Shown here in pieces: positions 9,507 to 18,441 of a stretch of 64,000 bases of DNA. Location of the stretch: assembly GCA_019637755.1 (NCBI GenBank), contig JAHBVC010000001.1, forward strand, positions 1,144,480-1,208,479. The letters are read 5' to 3'. This DNA comes from Anaerolineales bacterium. GTDB taxonomy: Bacteria; Chloroflexota; Anaerolineae; Anaerolineales; UBA11579. The position numbers and the translations under genes are program-made. The notes beneath the pieces are model-generated. The model saw nothing but the letters and a program-made list of their open reading frames with translations. It made no database searches and had not been told where the DNA came from. Position 1 is the first letter of the stretch. Each line of letters opens with the position of its first letter.

Positions 9507-11378
9507 TTAGTCTTGTTCCCACTCATCCCGCATGTGCGGAATGGTGGTATCCGTATCCGGATCGTAGTCCAGCTCGCGGAATTTCTTTTTCTTCTTTTTC
9601 TTCTTGTCGTCCGCGGCCGGGCTGCTGGCAGGCTTGCCCTTGCCCGGAGTGAGCTTAGCCGTGGTCTTGGCAAAGATCTCTTCCAGAGACTGGCCGGGGG
9701 CGGGGCGTTCGGCCTGCATCGCCGCCAGCAGGTCTTCATCTTCCTGCGAGAGCTGCACCGGAGCGTCGTCTTCCACCGCCTCTACGGCAGCGGGGGCCAC
9801 GGCCTGCGGCGCTTCCGCTACTGGCTGCGGCTCCGGCTCGGCAAGCACCGGCTCGGCTTCCACCACCTCGGCAGCTTCCACCACCGGGAAGTCAAACGCG
9901 TCAACCGCGGCTTGAATGGCCTTCAAGGTCTCCGGGCCAATGCCTTCCATTGCCAGTAGCACATCGCTATCCAAGGCGAGCTGGGTCATCAGCTCGCCAA
10001 TCGTGGAGTAGCCCTCGCCGCTGAGCTTGATCGCCAAACTCGGCGCCAGGCCCAGATCGTCGAGCGGAATATCGAAGGCGCTTTGCGGCAGCGTAGCTTC
10101 CACATCGGCGCGCTTCTGCCGCTCGGCATCCAGGATGGCTTCGCGTTCGCTCTGGGCGCCGCGTTCAATGCGATCCACAAAGCGGCCAAGCAAACTATAT
10201 TCTTCAGGGGTAAGCGGGCGGCCCTCGGCTTTCTTGGCCAGCGCCACTTCCACCAAAGGCAGTTGCTCGCCCCATTCGGGGTTCTGCTCCAGGAAGCTAG
10301 CATCCGCCTGGGCTTTGGCCAGGGCATCCGCCGCCGCCTCGGGCAGGCTCTTGATGTCAATACGCCAGGCGGTCAGCTTGGCGGCCAGGCGGGCATTCTG
10401 CCCATCGCGGCCGATCGCCAGGCTAAGCTGGTCTTCGGGCACCACCACCGTGGCGGTCTTGCCGCCGCCGAGCTCCTCGAGATAGACGCCGGTCACGCGC
10501 GCCGGGCTGAGCGCCTTGGCAATGAACTGCGAGGGATCCGAATTCCATTCGATGACGTCGATCTTTTCGTCGTGCAGCTCGCGCACGATGGCCTGGATGC
10601 GCACGCCGCGCATACCTACACAAGCGCCCACCGGGTCAATACCGGTTTGCAGCGCCGAGACGGCCACCTTGGAGCGGTAACCGGGTTCGCGGGCGATGGA
10701 ACGAATCTCCACCAAGCCCTGGTAGATCTCAGGCACCTCGTCTTCGAGCAAACGGCGCAGGAAGTCTTTGTGGGCGCGGCTGAGGATAATTTCGGGGCCG
10801 CGCGTGGTGTCTTTGACCTCGAGCAGCAGGGCGCGCACGCGGTCATGCACGCGGAAACGCTCGCCAGGAATTTGCTGGCTGCGCGGCATCTTGCCTTCGG
10901 CCTTGCGGTCGAGGCCAATCGTGATCATGTGCGGGTTGGCCGCCTGCACCACACCGTTGACGATCTCGCCTTCCAGGGTGGAGAAGTGATCCTTCTGGGC
11001 GGAACGTTCGGCTTCGCGGATGCGCTGCTGGATCATTTGGCGCGCCGCCTGGGCGGCCACGCGCCCGAAATCTTCGGGCGTGCTTTCCACCATCACGATG
11101 TCATCCAGTTGGGCTTCTGGGGTCTCTTTGCGGGCGTCCTCCAGCGTCACTTCCGTGCGCTGGTCTTGCACCTCTTCCACCACTTCTTTTTCGGCGTAGA
11201 TCTGCATCTCGCCAGTGGTCTCATTGATGCGCGCCTCGATCTGCTGGGCCGCGGATGCATTGACCGTCTTGCGGTAGGCCGAAACCAGCGCAGCCTCCAA
11301 TGCGCCGACGACTACGTCGCGCGGCAGCTGCTTGTCATCCAGGACTTCATTGAATGCCAGAGCGAATTCTTTCTTCAT
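9507..11378 (-). CDS. nusA: Transcription termination/antitermination factor NusA
   Basis: A 623-residue NusA that binds RNA polymerase and modulates pausing, termination and antitermination. Order: N-terminal RNAP-binding domain (1-125), S1 domain (about 130-200), KH domains ([15 protein letters not shown], later [18 protein letters not shown]), then a helix-hairpin-helix repeat ([13 protein letters not shown]). After about residue 510 comes a long Ala/Glu/Pro-rich acidic linker, then an oligo-Lys run and a conserved-looking end, [23 protein letters not shown] lies upstream of the ATG. The usual neighbour rimP is not found upstream. Confidence 0.96.
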   Translation of the reverse strand: MKKEFALAFNEVLDDKQLPRDVVVGALEAALVSAYRKTVNASAAQQIEARINETTGEMQIYAEKEVVEEVQDQRTEVTLEDARKETPEAQLDDIVMVESTPEDFGRVAAQAARQMIQQRIREAERSAQKDHFSTLEGEIVNGVVQAANPHMITIGLDRKAEGKMPRSQQIPGERFRVHDRVRALLLEVKDTTRGPEIILSRAHKDFLRRLLEDEVPEIYQGLVEIRSIAREPGYRSKVAVSALQTGIDPVGACVGMRGVRIQAIVRELHDEKIDVIEWNSDPSQFIAKALSPARVTGVYLEELGGGKTATVVVPEDQLSLAIGRDGQNARLAAKLTAWRIDIKSLPEAAADALAKAQADASFLEQNPEWGEQLPLVEVALAKKAEGRPLTPEEYSLLGRFVDRIERGAQSEREAILDAERQKRADVEATLPQSAFDIPLDDLGLAPSLAIKLSGEGYSTIGELMTQLALDSDVLLAMEGIGPETLKAIQAAVDAFDFPVVEAAEVVEAEPVLAEPEPQPVAEAPQAVAPAAVEAVEDDAPVQLSQEDEDLLAAMQAERPAPGQSLEEIFAKTTAKLTPGKGKPASSPAADDKKKKKKKKFRELDYDPDTDTTIPHMRDEWEQD

Positions 11379-11414
11379 CCCTAACTCCTAAAAGGCTACC
11401 AATACTACATATGC

Positions 11415-11436
11415 AAAAAAGTGGGGGTTGCCCACT
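11415..11436 (-). terminator. Terminator-like hairpin in the nusA leader
   Basis: On the minus strand AGTGGG, a 5-nt loop and CCCACT are followed at once by T6. It lies downstream of a good promoter (11473-11501) and upstream of nusA, so besides ending transcripts of the upstream acetyltransferase gene it would sit inside the nusA leader, where it could act as an attenuator. Confidence 0.7.
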
Positions 11437-11472
11437 TCTCTCGCCACTACTATGCGGTTACGAAGCTTGGAT

Positions 11473-11501
11473 ATTTTAGCATTCTGAAATCGAAATGGCA
11501 A
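11473..11501 (-). promoter_or_regulatory. Promoter of the nusA operon
   Basis: On the minus strand: TTGCCA (-35), a 17-nt spacer, TAAAAT (-10) with an extended TG one base before it. The predicted start near 11466 gives a leader of about 88 nt. It lies just after the stop of the upstream acetyltransferase gene. Confidence 0.7.
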
Positions 11502-11519
11502 GTCTGGCAGCCTGCGCGC

Positions 11520-12062
11520 TCAGCCGCTCACCAGCTGCTTACCCATCCGCCAGCCCGGTTCATGGCGATAGCGCTGCACCCCTTCGTGATCGACAAAACT
11601 CCAATAGCCGGAGATAGGCTGCAGCGGCTGGTACCCCAGGCGGCGGTACAGGCGCATCGCCGCGGGATTATCGTCAGCCACGTTGAGGGTAACAAAGCCA
11701 AAGCCGCGCTGGCGCAGGTCTGCTTCGGCATGCTGCATCAAGCCGGTGCCCAGCCCGCCATTGCGGTGCTGCGGCCGCACCCGAAACGAGTGGATGAAGG
11801 CGCAAGAGTGGCCATCGGCACTCACCAGGTCGTTCTCCGCATACAGCAACACAAACACCTGCCCCACCAGGGCATCATGCGCATCCACGGCGCCCCACAA
11901 CTGCGCCTGGCCCGCCGCGGCACGGCTAAGCGCCAAGGCATACAGCCGGCGGTAGTGGCTGTACTCGCCTTCCCATTCCAGGGCCAGCGCATCCTGCGGC
12001 CCCAGCGCGCGAATGCGGTAGCCGGCAGGCAAGGCGGGCGCGTGTGCTTCAGTGTTGTTCAT
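11520..12062 (-). CDS. GNAT-family N-acetyltransferase
   Basis: A 180-residue GNAT acetyltransferase. The acetyl-CoA pyrophosphate-binding loop is FRVRPQHRNGGLGTGLMQHAE (shortened: RNGGLGTG), followed by LNVADDNPAAMRLYRRLGY, the usual C-terminal signature. The substrate is not evident. It overlaps the CCA-adding-type gene upstream by 14 nt, so the two are co-translated. Confidence 0.85.
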   Translation of the reverse strand: MNNTEAHAPALPAGYRIRALGPQDALALEWEGEYSHYRRLYALALSRAAAGQAQLWGAVDAHDALVGQVFVLLYAENDLVSADGHSCAFIHSFRVRPQHRNGGLGTGLMQHAEADLRQRGFGFVTLNVADDNPAAMRLYRRLGYQPLQPISGYWSFVDHEGVQRYRHEPGWRMGKQLVSG

Positions 12063-13350
12063 CGCCGGCCCCGCTTTGCTGGGCGAGCAGTTGCGCGAGC
12101 AGGGCCTGCTCTTGCGCCTGGGTCTTCAGCTTGCCATCCAACCAGGCGGCGCGCAACTGGTAGAGGATGGATTTGTACGCTGGCCCCGGTGTGAGGCCGC
12201 GCCGCAGCAGCTCTGCGCCGCGTGTATAGGGCTGCACATGGCGCCATTCTTTGACGTAGCGCAGCAAACGGTTGCGGTATCTGCCACGCGGCTGTAGTAC
12301 ATAGGCGCTATACAGTGCCAGGCGCGGCATCGAATCCATATACTGCGTGAAGGCGCTAACCGGCAGCGCAGCCAGCCTGGCGGCTTGCGCCTGCAGCCTG
12401 GTGGCTGCCAGCACGGCTTCGGTCACGCTGGAGCTAAAACGCAGCCGCGTGGCCGCGGCCATCGCCGCCGCGGGGCGTAGTTGTGCAAACCACAGGGTGA
12501 AGCCGAGCTGCGCTGGCGTGGTACTCAGCTCCCACTCCGGCTCGGGCGGCCGGCTACGCGCCAAGCCCGCTGCCCGCCGGGCATCAAAACGCAGGCCGGG
12601 GCTGATCGCAGCCAACACCTTGTAGCGCTGCAGCGCGAGCAGCATGGCCTCGCGCTGCGGCTCCAGCAGGATCAGTTCCAATTCTTTGTAGATGCGCTCG
12701 CCTGACACGGCCTCCAACTGCGGCAGATTGGCGCGCAACTGTCGCCGCGTCTGGCGCTCGAGCGCAAAGCCCAGGCGGCCACTGAAGCGCAGGGCGCGCA
12801 GGATGCGCGTAGGGTCATCGCTAAACGAGTGCTCATGCAATACACGGATGACACCGGCGCGCAGGTCGGCCAGGCCACCCCACGCATCCAGGATCTGCCC
12901 CGCGTGCGGCCCATCCAGGCGCAGCGCCAGGGTATTGATGGTGAAATCACGGCGGAACTGGTCCTCAACCAAGGGGGCAAACTCAACCGTGGGCAGCGCA
13001 CCGGGGTGAGCATATTGCTCGCGCCGCGCCGAGATCAAATCGACGAAGACGGGCAGGCCGCGTTGCGCCGGCAGTTGCCACACAGCGGTGCCAAAAGCTT
13101 TGTGGACGGTGAGCGCTCCCCCCAGGGCGCGCTGGACACGGCGCCCGAACGCAATCGCATCGCCTTCCAGCACCAGATCCAAATCCAGGCTGGGGCGCTC
13201 AAGCAGCCGGTCGCGCACGTAGCCGCCCACCAGATACAGCGGCACGCCGGCGTGCTCCGCGGCGCGGATCACGCGCCGCAACCAGCCACGGGTGGCCGCC
13301 GGCAAGGGCGCCAGGGCCTGGCGCAGGGGCAGATAGACATCCACCCCCAC
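12049..13350 (-). CDS. CCA-adding/poly(A) polymerase-type nucleotidyltransferase
   Basis: About 433 residues. Class II tRNA nucleotidyltransferase fold: LVGGYVRDRLL followed by LDLDLV gives the GG/DxD catalytic motif; RRDFTINTLAL and SDDPTRILRALRF are the next conserved motifs of the head/neck. Such enzymes add or repair the 3' CCA of tRNAs or make poly(A). No HD domain is visible at the C-terminus. The start is uncertain: a GTG at 13350 (or 13344, 13377) avoids the overlapping FHA gene, but no Shine-Dalgarno helps. Whether it adds CCA or only part of it cannot be told from sequence. Confidence 0.85.
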   Translation of the reverse strand: MGVDVYLPLRQALAPLPAATRGWLRRVIRAAEHAGVPLYLVGGYVRDRLLERPSLDLDLVLEGDAIAFGRRVQRALGGALTVHKAFGTAVWQLPAQRGLPVFVDLISARREQYAHPGALPTVEFAPLVEDQFRRDFTINTLALRLDGPHAGQILDAWGGLADLRAGVIRVLHEHSFSDDPTRILRALRFSGRLGFALERQTRRQLRANLPQLEAVSGERIYKELELILLEPQREAMLLALQRYKVLAAISPGLRFDARRAAGLARSRPPEPEWELSTTPAQLGFTLWFAQLRPAAAMAAATRLRFSSSVTEAVLAATRLQAQAARLAALPVSAFTQYMDSMPRLALYSAYVLQPRGRYRNRLLRYVKEWRHVQPYTRGAELLRRGLTPGPAYKSILYQLRAAWLDGKLKTQAQEQALLAQLLAQQSGAGDEQH

Positions 13351-13394
13351 ATGATAGTGGAGAGCGTGCCGGCACACCAGTGGGCCGGCGAAGC

Positions 13395-15206
13395 TTATTT
13401 GGTCAGCAGGAAACGAAAGGCCACGCGCCCAATATGTACGATGTCGCCATCCTGGAGGCGGCTGCCTTCCAGCGATACCGGAGCATAGTTGATCCAACTA
13501 CCGGCGTGCGAGCCTTCATCGAGTAGATAAAAATCGCCCAGCTCATCTACGCGAATACGGGCGTGCTGCTTCTCCACCGAAGGCTCAGCCAGAATCAGGT
13601 CACAGGTGGGCGCCGCGCCGATCAGGTTCTCGGCAGCCGCCAGCGGGAAGATCTGCGCCGGCTGGGTGGGGTCTTGCATGGCCAGGCGCTGTAGATAGGC
13701 TGGCGGGCGCTCGCTTTCGCTTTCCGGCGCGCTGGCAAGCTGTGGCGTGACGATCATATCGAGCGGGGTGTCTTGCAATGGGTCGATCGCCGGGCGCGGC
13801 GCCGGGCGGCGTTGGCGGGTCAATAAACGGCCCAGGCGCCCGGGGGCGATGCGTCCAGAGAGCACCATCACCAGAAAGAACGCCCCGGCGGCGATCAGTA
13901 CCACCGAAAAGGCCAGCACAGAGCCGGCGCGTGACAGCAGCGCCTGGAACCAGGTAGCCGGCGCCTGGACGCTGATCTCGATCGGGAATTCAATGCTCTC
14001 ACCCACCAGGCCCAGCTCATCTTGCACTTCGGCACGCAAGAACACCTGCTGGCTTTGGGTATATGGCTTCAAGTCCCAGGCAAAATGGGTGAAGGGTGCA
14101 GTGCTGTTCTCTGCCACCAACTGATCATTGACGTACAGGCTGCTGCGTACCAGATTGCGTTCAAAGCCATCCGGGAACTCGACCAGCAGCTCGATCGGCT
14201 GGCTGAACGGCGAGAGCAACTGCGGGTCGATCGCGGCCGGGCCGCGGGCGATCTGGCCTGGCGGGCTGACCAGCATGGGATTGGGCGGCAGGATATCCAG
14301 GGCGATCGGGTACGGCTGTGAGGTCAGCCCGTCGCCCTGCGATTGCAGGATCAATTCATGATCGCCGCTGCGGCGCAGCTGCGAATAGTATTGAAAGAAG
14401 TAGGCGCTGCGCAACGGGGCAAAATACGGCTCGGGGCTGCTGAGCGCCTCAGGGCCGGAGGAGGCCACGCGCTGGCCGGAGTTGACCGCACTGAGGCTGA
14501 GCAAGGTTTGCGAGGCCTCGTTCTCGAACAGGGAGGGCGAATCGATCTGCCAGATCACCACCGGAACGCCTGTGTCCTCCAGTTGGGCCAGCCAGTCGGC
14601 CGCATTGGCCTCCAGATCGCTCAGGCGCGGCGTACTGGTCACCCACCAGATGACAGTATTGGCATCGTTGGCGGCCGGCTGAGCGGCCAGGGCCAGCGCC
14701 TGGCTGAAAGGCCCTACATCGGGATACAGCGTGGTCGTGCCGATCTCCAGCGCATCCAGCGCGGTTTGCCATTCCGCCACCATGCCATTGCTAACTTGCG
14801 TGCCCTGCGGCGTGATCAGGGTGAGCAAGGTATCGCTGGTGCGCGAGAGCGTGCCCGCCCAGGCATGGATGGCTTGCTTGGCATAGTCGAAACGTGAGGT
14901 GGCCTGCGCATCGCGGATACCGAAGGGCTCGGCCGGCGTGATCACCAGGATCACCCGCAGGCCAATATCCACATTGCGCAGTTGCTGGATCGGCTGGGGG
15001 ATGCCATCTTCCTGCATTTGCAATTGCTCGGCCTGCAGCCCGCTGATCTGTGCGCCGCTGGCATCCTGCGCATTGAAATAGCCGGTGATCACCGGAAACT
15101 GATCGGTTTGCACGGAGCGCAGATTAATACGCGCCCCAGTTTGGGCCGATACCTGCAAGGGGATGGCGGCGGCAAACAGGGCCACCACTACGACAAGGCG
15201 CTTCAC
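13395..15206 (-). CDS. Membrane protein with VWA-like extracytoplasmic part and cytoplasmic FHA domain
   Basis: About 603 residues. An N-terminal signal/anchor (RLVVVVALFAAAIPLQVSA) leads to an extracytoplasmic region resembling a von Willebrand A domain (VILVITPAEPFG, later VIWWVTSTPRLSDL), then Ig-like strands. A membrane helix lies near residues 420-445. A Pro-rich linker leads to a C-terminal FHA domain (LIGAAPTCDLIL, SVEKQHARI, GSWIN), which in this family binds phosphothreonine peptides. The topology would therefore link an outer sensor to inner phospho-signalling; that is inference. I prefer the GTG at 15206, as TAGAAT lies 7 nt upstream; a TTG at 15239 is possible. Confidence 0.75.
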   Translation of the reverse strand: MKRLVVVVALFAAAIPLQVSAQTGARINLRSVQTDQFPVITGYFNAQDASGAQISGLQAEQLQMQEDGIPQPIQQLRNVDIGLRVILVITPAEPFGIRDAQATSRFDYAKQAIHAWAGTLSRTSDTLLTLITPQGTQVSNGMVAEWQTALDALEIGTTTLYPDVGPFSQALALAAQPAANDANTVIWWVTSTPRLSDLEANAADWLAQLEDTGVPVVIWQIDSPSLFENEASQTLLSLSAVNSGQRVASSGPEALSSPEPYFAPLRSAYFFQYYSQLRRSGDHELILQSQGDGLTSQPYPIALDILPPNPMLVSPPGQIARGPAAIDPQLLSPFSQPIELLVEFPDGFERNLVRSSLYVNDQLVAENSTAPFTHFAWDLKPYTQSQQVFLRAEVQDELGLVGESIEFPIEISVQAPATWFQALLSRAGSVLAFSVVLIAAGAFFLVMVLSGRIAPGRLGRLLTRQRRPAPRPAIDPLQDTPLDMIVTPQLASAPESESERPPAYLQRLAMQDPTQPAQIFPLAAAENLIGAAPTCDLILAEPSVEKQHARIRVDELGDFYLLDEGSHAGSWINYAPVSLEGSRLQDGDIVHIGRVAFRFLLTK

Positions 15207-15213
15207 CTGCTGG

Positions 15214-15219
15214 ATTCTA
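15214..15219 (-). promoter_or_regulatory. -10 element for the FHA gene, near-leaderless
   Basis: Minus-strand TAGAAT ends 7 nt before the GTG at 15206, so the mRNA would begin at or next to the start codon. No clear -35 box is seen. Confidence 0.4.
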
Positions 15220-15281
15220 ACCTGAGCAGCGGCCGCCAAGGTGTGAAGCCAATTAAGCCGCGCCGGGCAACAGGCGGCGGC

Positions 15282-15287
15282 TACAAT
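15282..15287 (+). promoter_or_regulatory. -10 element for the heparinase-like gene, short leader
   Basis: TACAAT ends 10 nt before the ATG at 15298, and there is no Shine-Dalgarno in between. A start 7 nt downstream would give a 3-5 nt leader. No good -35 box is seen. Confidence 0.45.
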
Positions 15288-15297
15288 TCAGTTTCGC

Positions 15298-17193
15298 ATG
15301 GCTGCCCAACGCATTCGCACCCTGATGAAAGCGGCCCGCCAGCTTGGCCTGCGCCAAATGGCGGATTACGCCCTCTACGCGCTGCAACTGCGCAGCGGCT
15401 GGCTGCGCCTGCGCACTCCTGCTGGCGGGCGGGCACAACCGCCCAGCGCACTGCAGCGCATCATCGAACCGGCAGCGCCTGCCGCTCTGCGCCGCCTGCT
15501 CGGTACGCGCCAGCGCGAAGTACTGGCCGCCGCCGCCGAGGTGCTGCGCGGGCAGGTGCGCTTGTTCGGCGGCCCGCCGCGCCGCCTGGCACTGGCGCGG
15601 CGCACTCCACAACAGCATTGGACGCAGTACACGCGCTCGCTGCCGGATGGCGAGGACATCAAGCCCGTATGGGAGCTGGGCCGTTTGGGCTGGGCTACCT
15701 TGCTGGCACGCGCCTACTGGCTCAGTGGTGACGAACGCTATGCGCGCGCCTGGTGGCAACGCGTGCAACGTTTCCTGGCGGCCAACCCGGTGAATTGCGG
15801 TCCGCACTGGTCTTCCGCTCAGGAAGTGGCGCTGCGCCTGCTGGCATTGAGTTTTAGCTTCAACTTGCTGGCCGAAGCGCAGGCCAGCACGGTGGCTCGC
15901 CAAGCCTGGTTGAGCCAGGCGCTGGCCGCGCACGCCGCGCGCATTCCGATCAGCCTGCGCTATGCCCGCGCCCAGAACAACAATCACCTGCTCAGTGAAG
16001 CGCTGGGGCTGTGGACGGCGGGGTTGATGCTGCCCGATCACCCCCAGGCGGCGCAGTGGCAACGTTTGGGCCGCCAGCACTTTATAGACGGCGTGCGCCG
16101 CCAGGTGGCGCCGGATGGTGCCTACAGCCAGCACAGCGCCAATTACCAACGGCTGATGTTGCAATTGGCTACCTGGGCCACCGCCCTGGCGCGAGCAGAA
16201 GCCCAACCGCTGCCCCGCGCCACCCTGGCCCAGCTGGGACAGGCGTGCCGTTGGCTCTTCGGCCTGCTTGACGAGCGCAGCGGCCAGGCAGTCAATCTCG
16301 GCCCCAATGACGGCGCCTACATCCTGCCATTCAGCGTAGCGCCCTTTGCCGATTACCGCCCGGCGCTGCAAGCCGCCGCCTGGGCACTCGGCGTAACCGG
16401 GCTGCCAGCCGGCCCGTGGGATGAGCTGCCCCTATGGCTCGGGCTGGCCGCGCCGCGGGGCACGCCACGCACATCCGCCGCGGCACGCAAAACGCGTGCC
16501 CCGCTGCGCCTGGAACGCGGCGAAAGCTGGGCCTATCTGCGCGCCGCCCATTTCAACGGGCGCCCAGGCCACGCCGATCAACTACATCTGGATCTGTGGT
16601 GGCGCGGTTTGAACATTGCCCTGGATGCTGGCACCTACCGCTATACTGCCGCCGCCCCCTGGGATAATGCCTTGGCCAGTACCGCGGTGCATAACACCCT
16701 GATGCTGGCCGGGCGCGAACAGATGCAACGCGCCGGGCGCTTCTTATGGCTTGATTTTGCGCAAGCGTGCGTGCTGCAACACAGCCGCCAGCACGCCAGT
16801 GCCGAGCACGATGGCTACCGCGCAATAGGATGCATCCACCGCCGCAGCGTGCTGGCGCTGCCGCAGGCCTGGCGCATCACCGATGAAGTGTTGGGCGATA
16901 CGCAAGGCCAGCGCGGCCGCCTGCATTGGCTGCTGCCCGATTGGCCGTGGCAGCTGCACGGCGATACCCTGCAACTGCGTTCGCCGCGCGGGCGCATCGA
17001 AATCCAGATCGAGGGCCAGGCGCTCAGCCTGCTGCGTGCCGGCCAACGCCTGCATGGCAGCGCGGCTAGCTCTCCCATCGCCGGCTGGGTTTCAGCCACC
17101 TATGGCAGCAAGCAGCCCGCCTTGGCACTGATCGCCGAGCCATACGATGGGGCTTTGCACAAAATCACCACATATTTCCGGTTGCCCGCATGA
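15298..17193 (+). CDS. Heparinase II/III-family polysaccharide lyase-like protein
   Basis: A 631-residue protein of the heparinase II/III or alginate-lyase-like family. The N-terminal (alpha/alpha) barrel part includes WELGRLGWATLLARAYW and the NNNHLLSEALGLW stretch (family catalytic Asn and His region). Near residue 420 the C-terminal beta-sandwich begins with GRPGHADQLHLDLWWRG, containing the family His, and DAGTYRY follows. There is no signal peptide, which is odd for a lyase acting on outer polysaccharide; related proteins in surface-polysaccharide clusters are often also leaderless. It overlaps the next glycosyltransferase by 4 nt (ATGA), implying shared work in polysaccharide handling. 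Confidence 0.8.
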   Translation: MAAQRIRTLMKAARQLGLRQMADYALYALQLRSGWLRLRTPAGGRAQPPSALQRIIEPAAPAALRRLLGTRQREVLAAAAEVLRGQVRLFGGPPRRLALARRTPQQHWTQYTRSLPDGEDIKPVWELGRLGWATLLARAYWLSGDERYARAWWQRVQRFLAANPVNCGPHWSSAQEVALRLLALSFSFNLLAEAQASTVARQAWLSQALAAHAARIPISLRYARAQNNNHLLSEALGLWTAGLMLPDHPQAAQWQRLGRQHFIDGVRRQVAPDGAYSQHSANYQRLMLQLATWATALARAEAQPLPRATLAQLGQACRWLFGLLDERSGQAVNLGPNDGAYILPFSVAPFADYRPALQAAAWALGVTGLPAGPWDELPLWLGLAAPRGTPRTSAAARKTRAPLRLERGESWAYLRAAHFNGRPGHADQLHLDLWWRGLNIALDAGTYRYTAAAPWDNALASTAVHNTLMLAGREQMQRAGRFLWLDFAQACVLQHSRQHASAEHDGYRAIGCIHRRSVLALPQAWRITDEVLGDTQGQRGRLHWLLPDWPWQLHGDTLQLRSPRGRIEIQIEGQALSLLRAGQRLHGSAASSPIAGWVSATYGSKQPALALIAEPYDGALHKITTYFRLPA

Positions 17194-18428
17194 ACGCCTC
17201 TCCTTTACATATATTGCTGATTCACCAGGCTTTCGTTGCCCTCGACGAGGCCGGCGGCACGCGCCACTACGAATTTGCGCGCTACCTGGCACAGCGCGGC
17301 CATCGCGTCACCGTGATCGCCAGCCAAACCAGTTACCTCACCGGCAGTGATGCCGACAAAGGCCTTGAAAGCCACGATTTTCCAGGCGGCGGCCAATTGC
17401 GCATCCTGCGCGTCAAAACCTTGCCTGGGCTGCACCGCAGTTTCACGCGGCGCGTGCTCAATTTTTTGAGTTTTACCTGGAACGCTTTCTGGGCCGGGCT
17501 GCGCGTCAAGCCCGTGGATGTGGTCTGGGGCACCACCCCGCCGATCTTCCAGGCGGTCAGCGCCTGGGCGCTGGCACGCTGGCAGCGGGCGCGTTTTGTC
17601 TTGGAGGTGCGTGATCTTTGGCCGGCCTTCGCCATCGCCGTGGGCGTGCTGCGCAACCGCGCCTTGATTGCCGCCTCCGAATGGCTGGAGCGCCAGCTCT
17701 ATCGCGCTGCCGATACGGTGCTGATCAATTCCCCCGGCTTTGAGCGCCATGTGCAGGCGCGCGGCGCCCGCCGCGTACGCCTGGTGCCCAACGGCGCCGA
17801 TGCCAGCATGTTTGACCCCGCCGCTAATGGCGCCGCTTTCCGCAGCCAGCACGGTTTGCAAGGAGCTTTTGTTGCGCTCTATGCCGGCGCGCACGGGCTC
17901 TCGAATGATCTGGGCGTGCTGCTGGATGCCGCGGCACTGCTGCAGAGCGAGCCACACATTCAAGTGGTGCTGGTGGGCGACGGTAAGGACAAGCCGCAAT
18001 TACAAGCCCAAGCGGCTGCCCGCCAACTCACCAACGTGCACTTCATTGCCCCCTTAGCCAAGGAAGCTATGGCCAACGCCCTGGCCGCCGCGGATGTGTG
18101 TATCGCCATCCTCAAGCCCTTGCCGCTCTACGCCACCGTGTATCCCAACAAAGTCTTCGATTATCTTGCCGCCGGACGGGCGGTGGTGCTGGCGATCGAT
18201 GGCGTGATCCGCCAAGTGGTCAGCGAGGCACACGCTGGCGTGTTCGTGCCACCGGGGGACGCCAACGCGATGGCGGACACCTTGCGCCAATTGGCCCAGC
18301 AAGCGGACGCAGTGCGCCAGATGGGCGCCGCCGGGCGCGCCTTTTTAGAGCAACATTTCAACCGCCCGCAACTGGCCGCCCAACTGGAAGCTGTGTTGCT
18401 TGAGCAGCCGCCGGCGACCGAGCAGTAA
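17190..18428 (+). CDS. Glycosyltransferase family 4 (WbuB-like)
   Basis: A 412-residue GT-B glycosyltransferase. The N-terminal acceptor domain starts with HILLIHQAFV and GGTRHYEFARYLAQRGH. The C-terminal nucleotide-sugar domain carries LYAGAHGLSNDLGVLLDAA and YPNKVFDYLAAGRAVV, where the Glu found in many family 4 members (E-x7-E) is an Asp. It probably transfers a sugar during capsule or exopolysaccharide synthesis at the cytoplasmic membrane face. The start overlaps the upstream stop (ATGA). Confidence 0.9.
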   Translation: MNASPLHILLIHQAFVALDEAGGTRHYEFARYLAQRGHRVTVIASQTSYLTGSDADKGLESHDFPGGGQLRILRVKTLPGLHRSFTRRVLNFLSFTWNAFWAGLRVKPVDVVWGTTPPIFQAVSAWALARWQRARFVLEVRDLWPAFAIAVGVLRNRALIAASEWLERQLYRAADTVLINSPGFERHVQARGARRVRLVPNGADASMFDPAANGAAFRSQHGLQGAFVALYAGAHGLSNDLGVLLDAAALLQSEPHIQVVLVGDGKDKPQLQAQAAARQLTNVHFIAPLAKEAMANALAAADVCIAILKPLPLYATVYPNKVFDYLAAGRAVVLAIDGVIRQVVSEAHAGVFVPPGDANAMADTLRQLAQQADAVRQMGAAGRAFLEQHFNRPQLAAQLEAVLLEQPPATEQ

Positions 18429-18431
18429 AAT
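18426..18431 (+). promoter_or_regulatory. -10 element for the sortase gene, short leader
   Basis: TAAAAT begins within the stop codon of the upstream glycosyltransferase gene and ends 10 nt before the ATG at 18442, the same spacing as at the heparinase-like gene. Confidence 0.4.
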
Positions 18432-18441
18432 CCCTACGCGC

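Noticed and set aside
7276-11384. Long open frames on the plus strand opposite infB and nusA
   Set aside because: They are mirror frames of GC-rich genes; amino acid content and lack of ribosome sites speak against coding.
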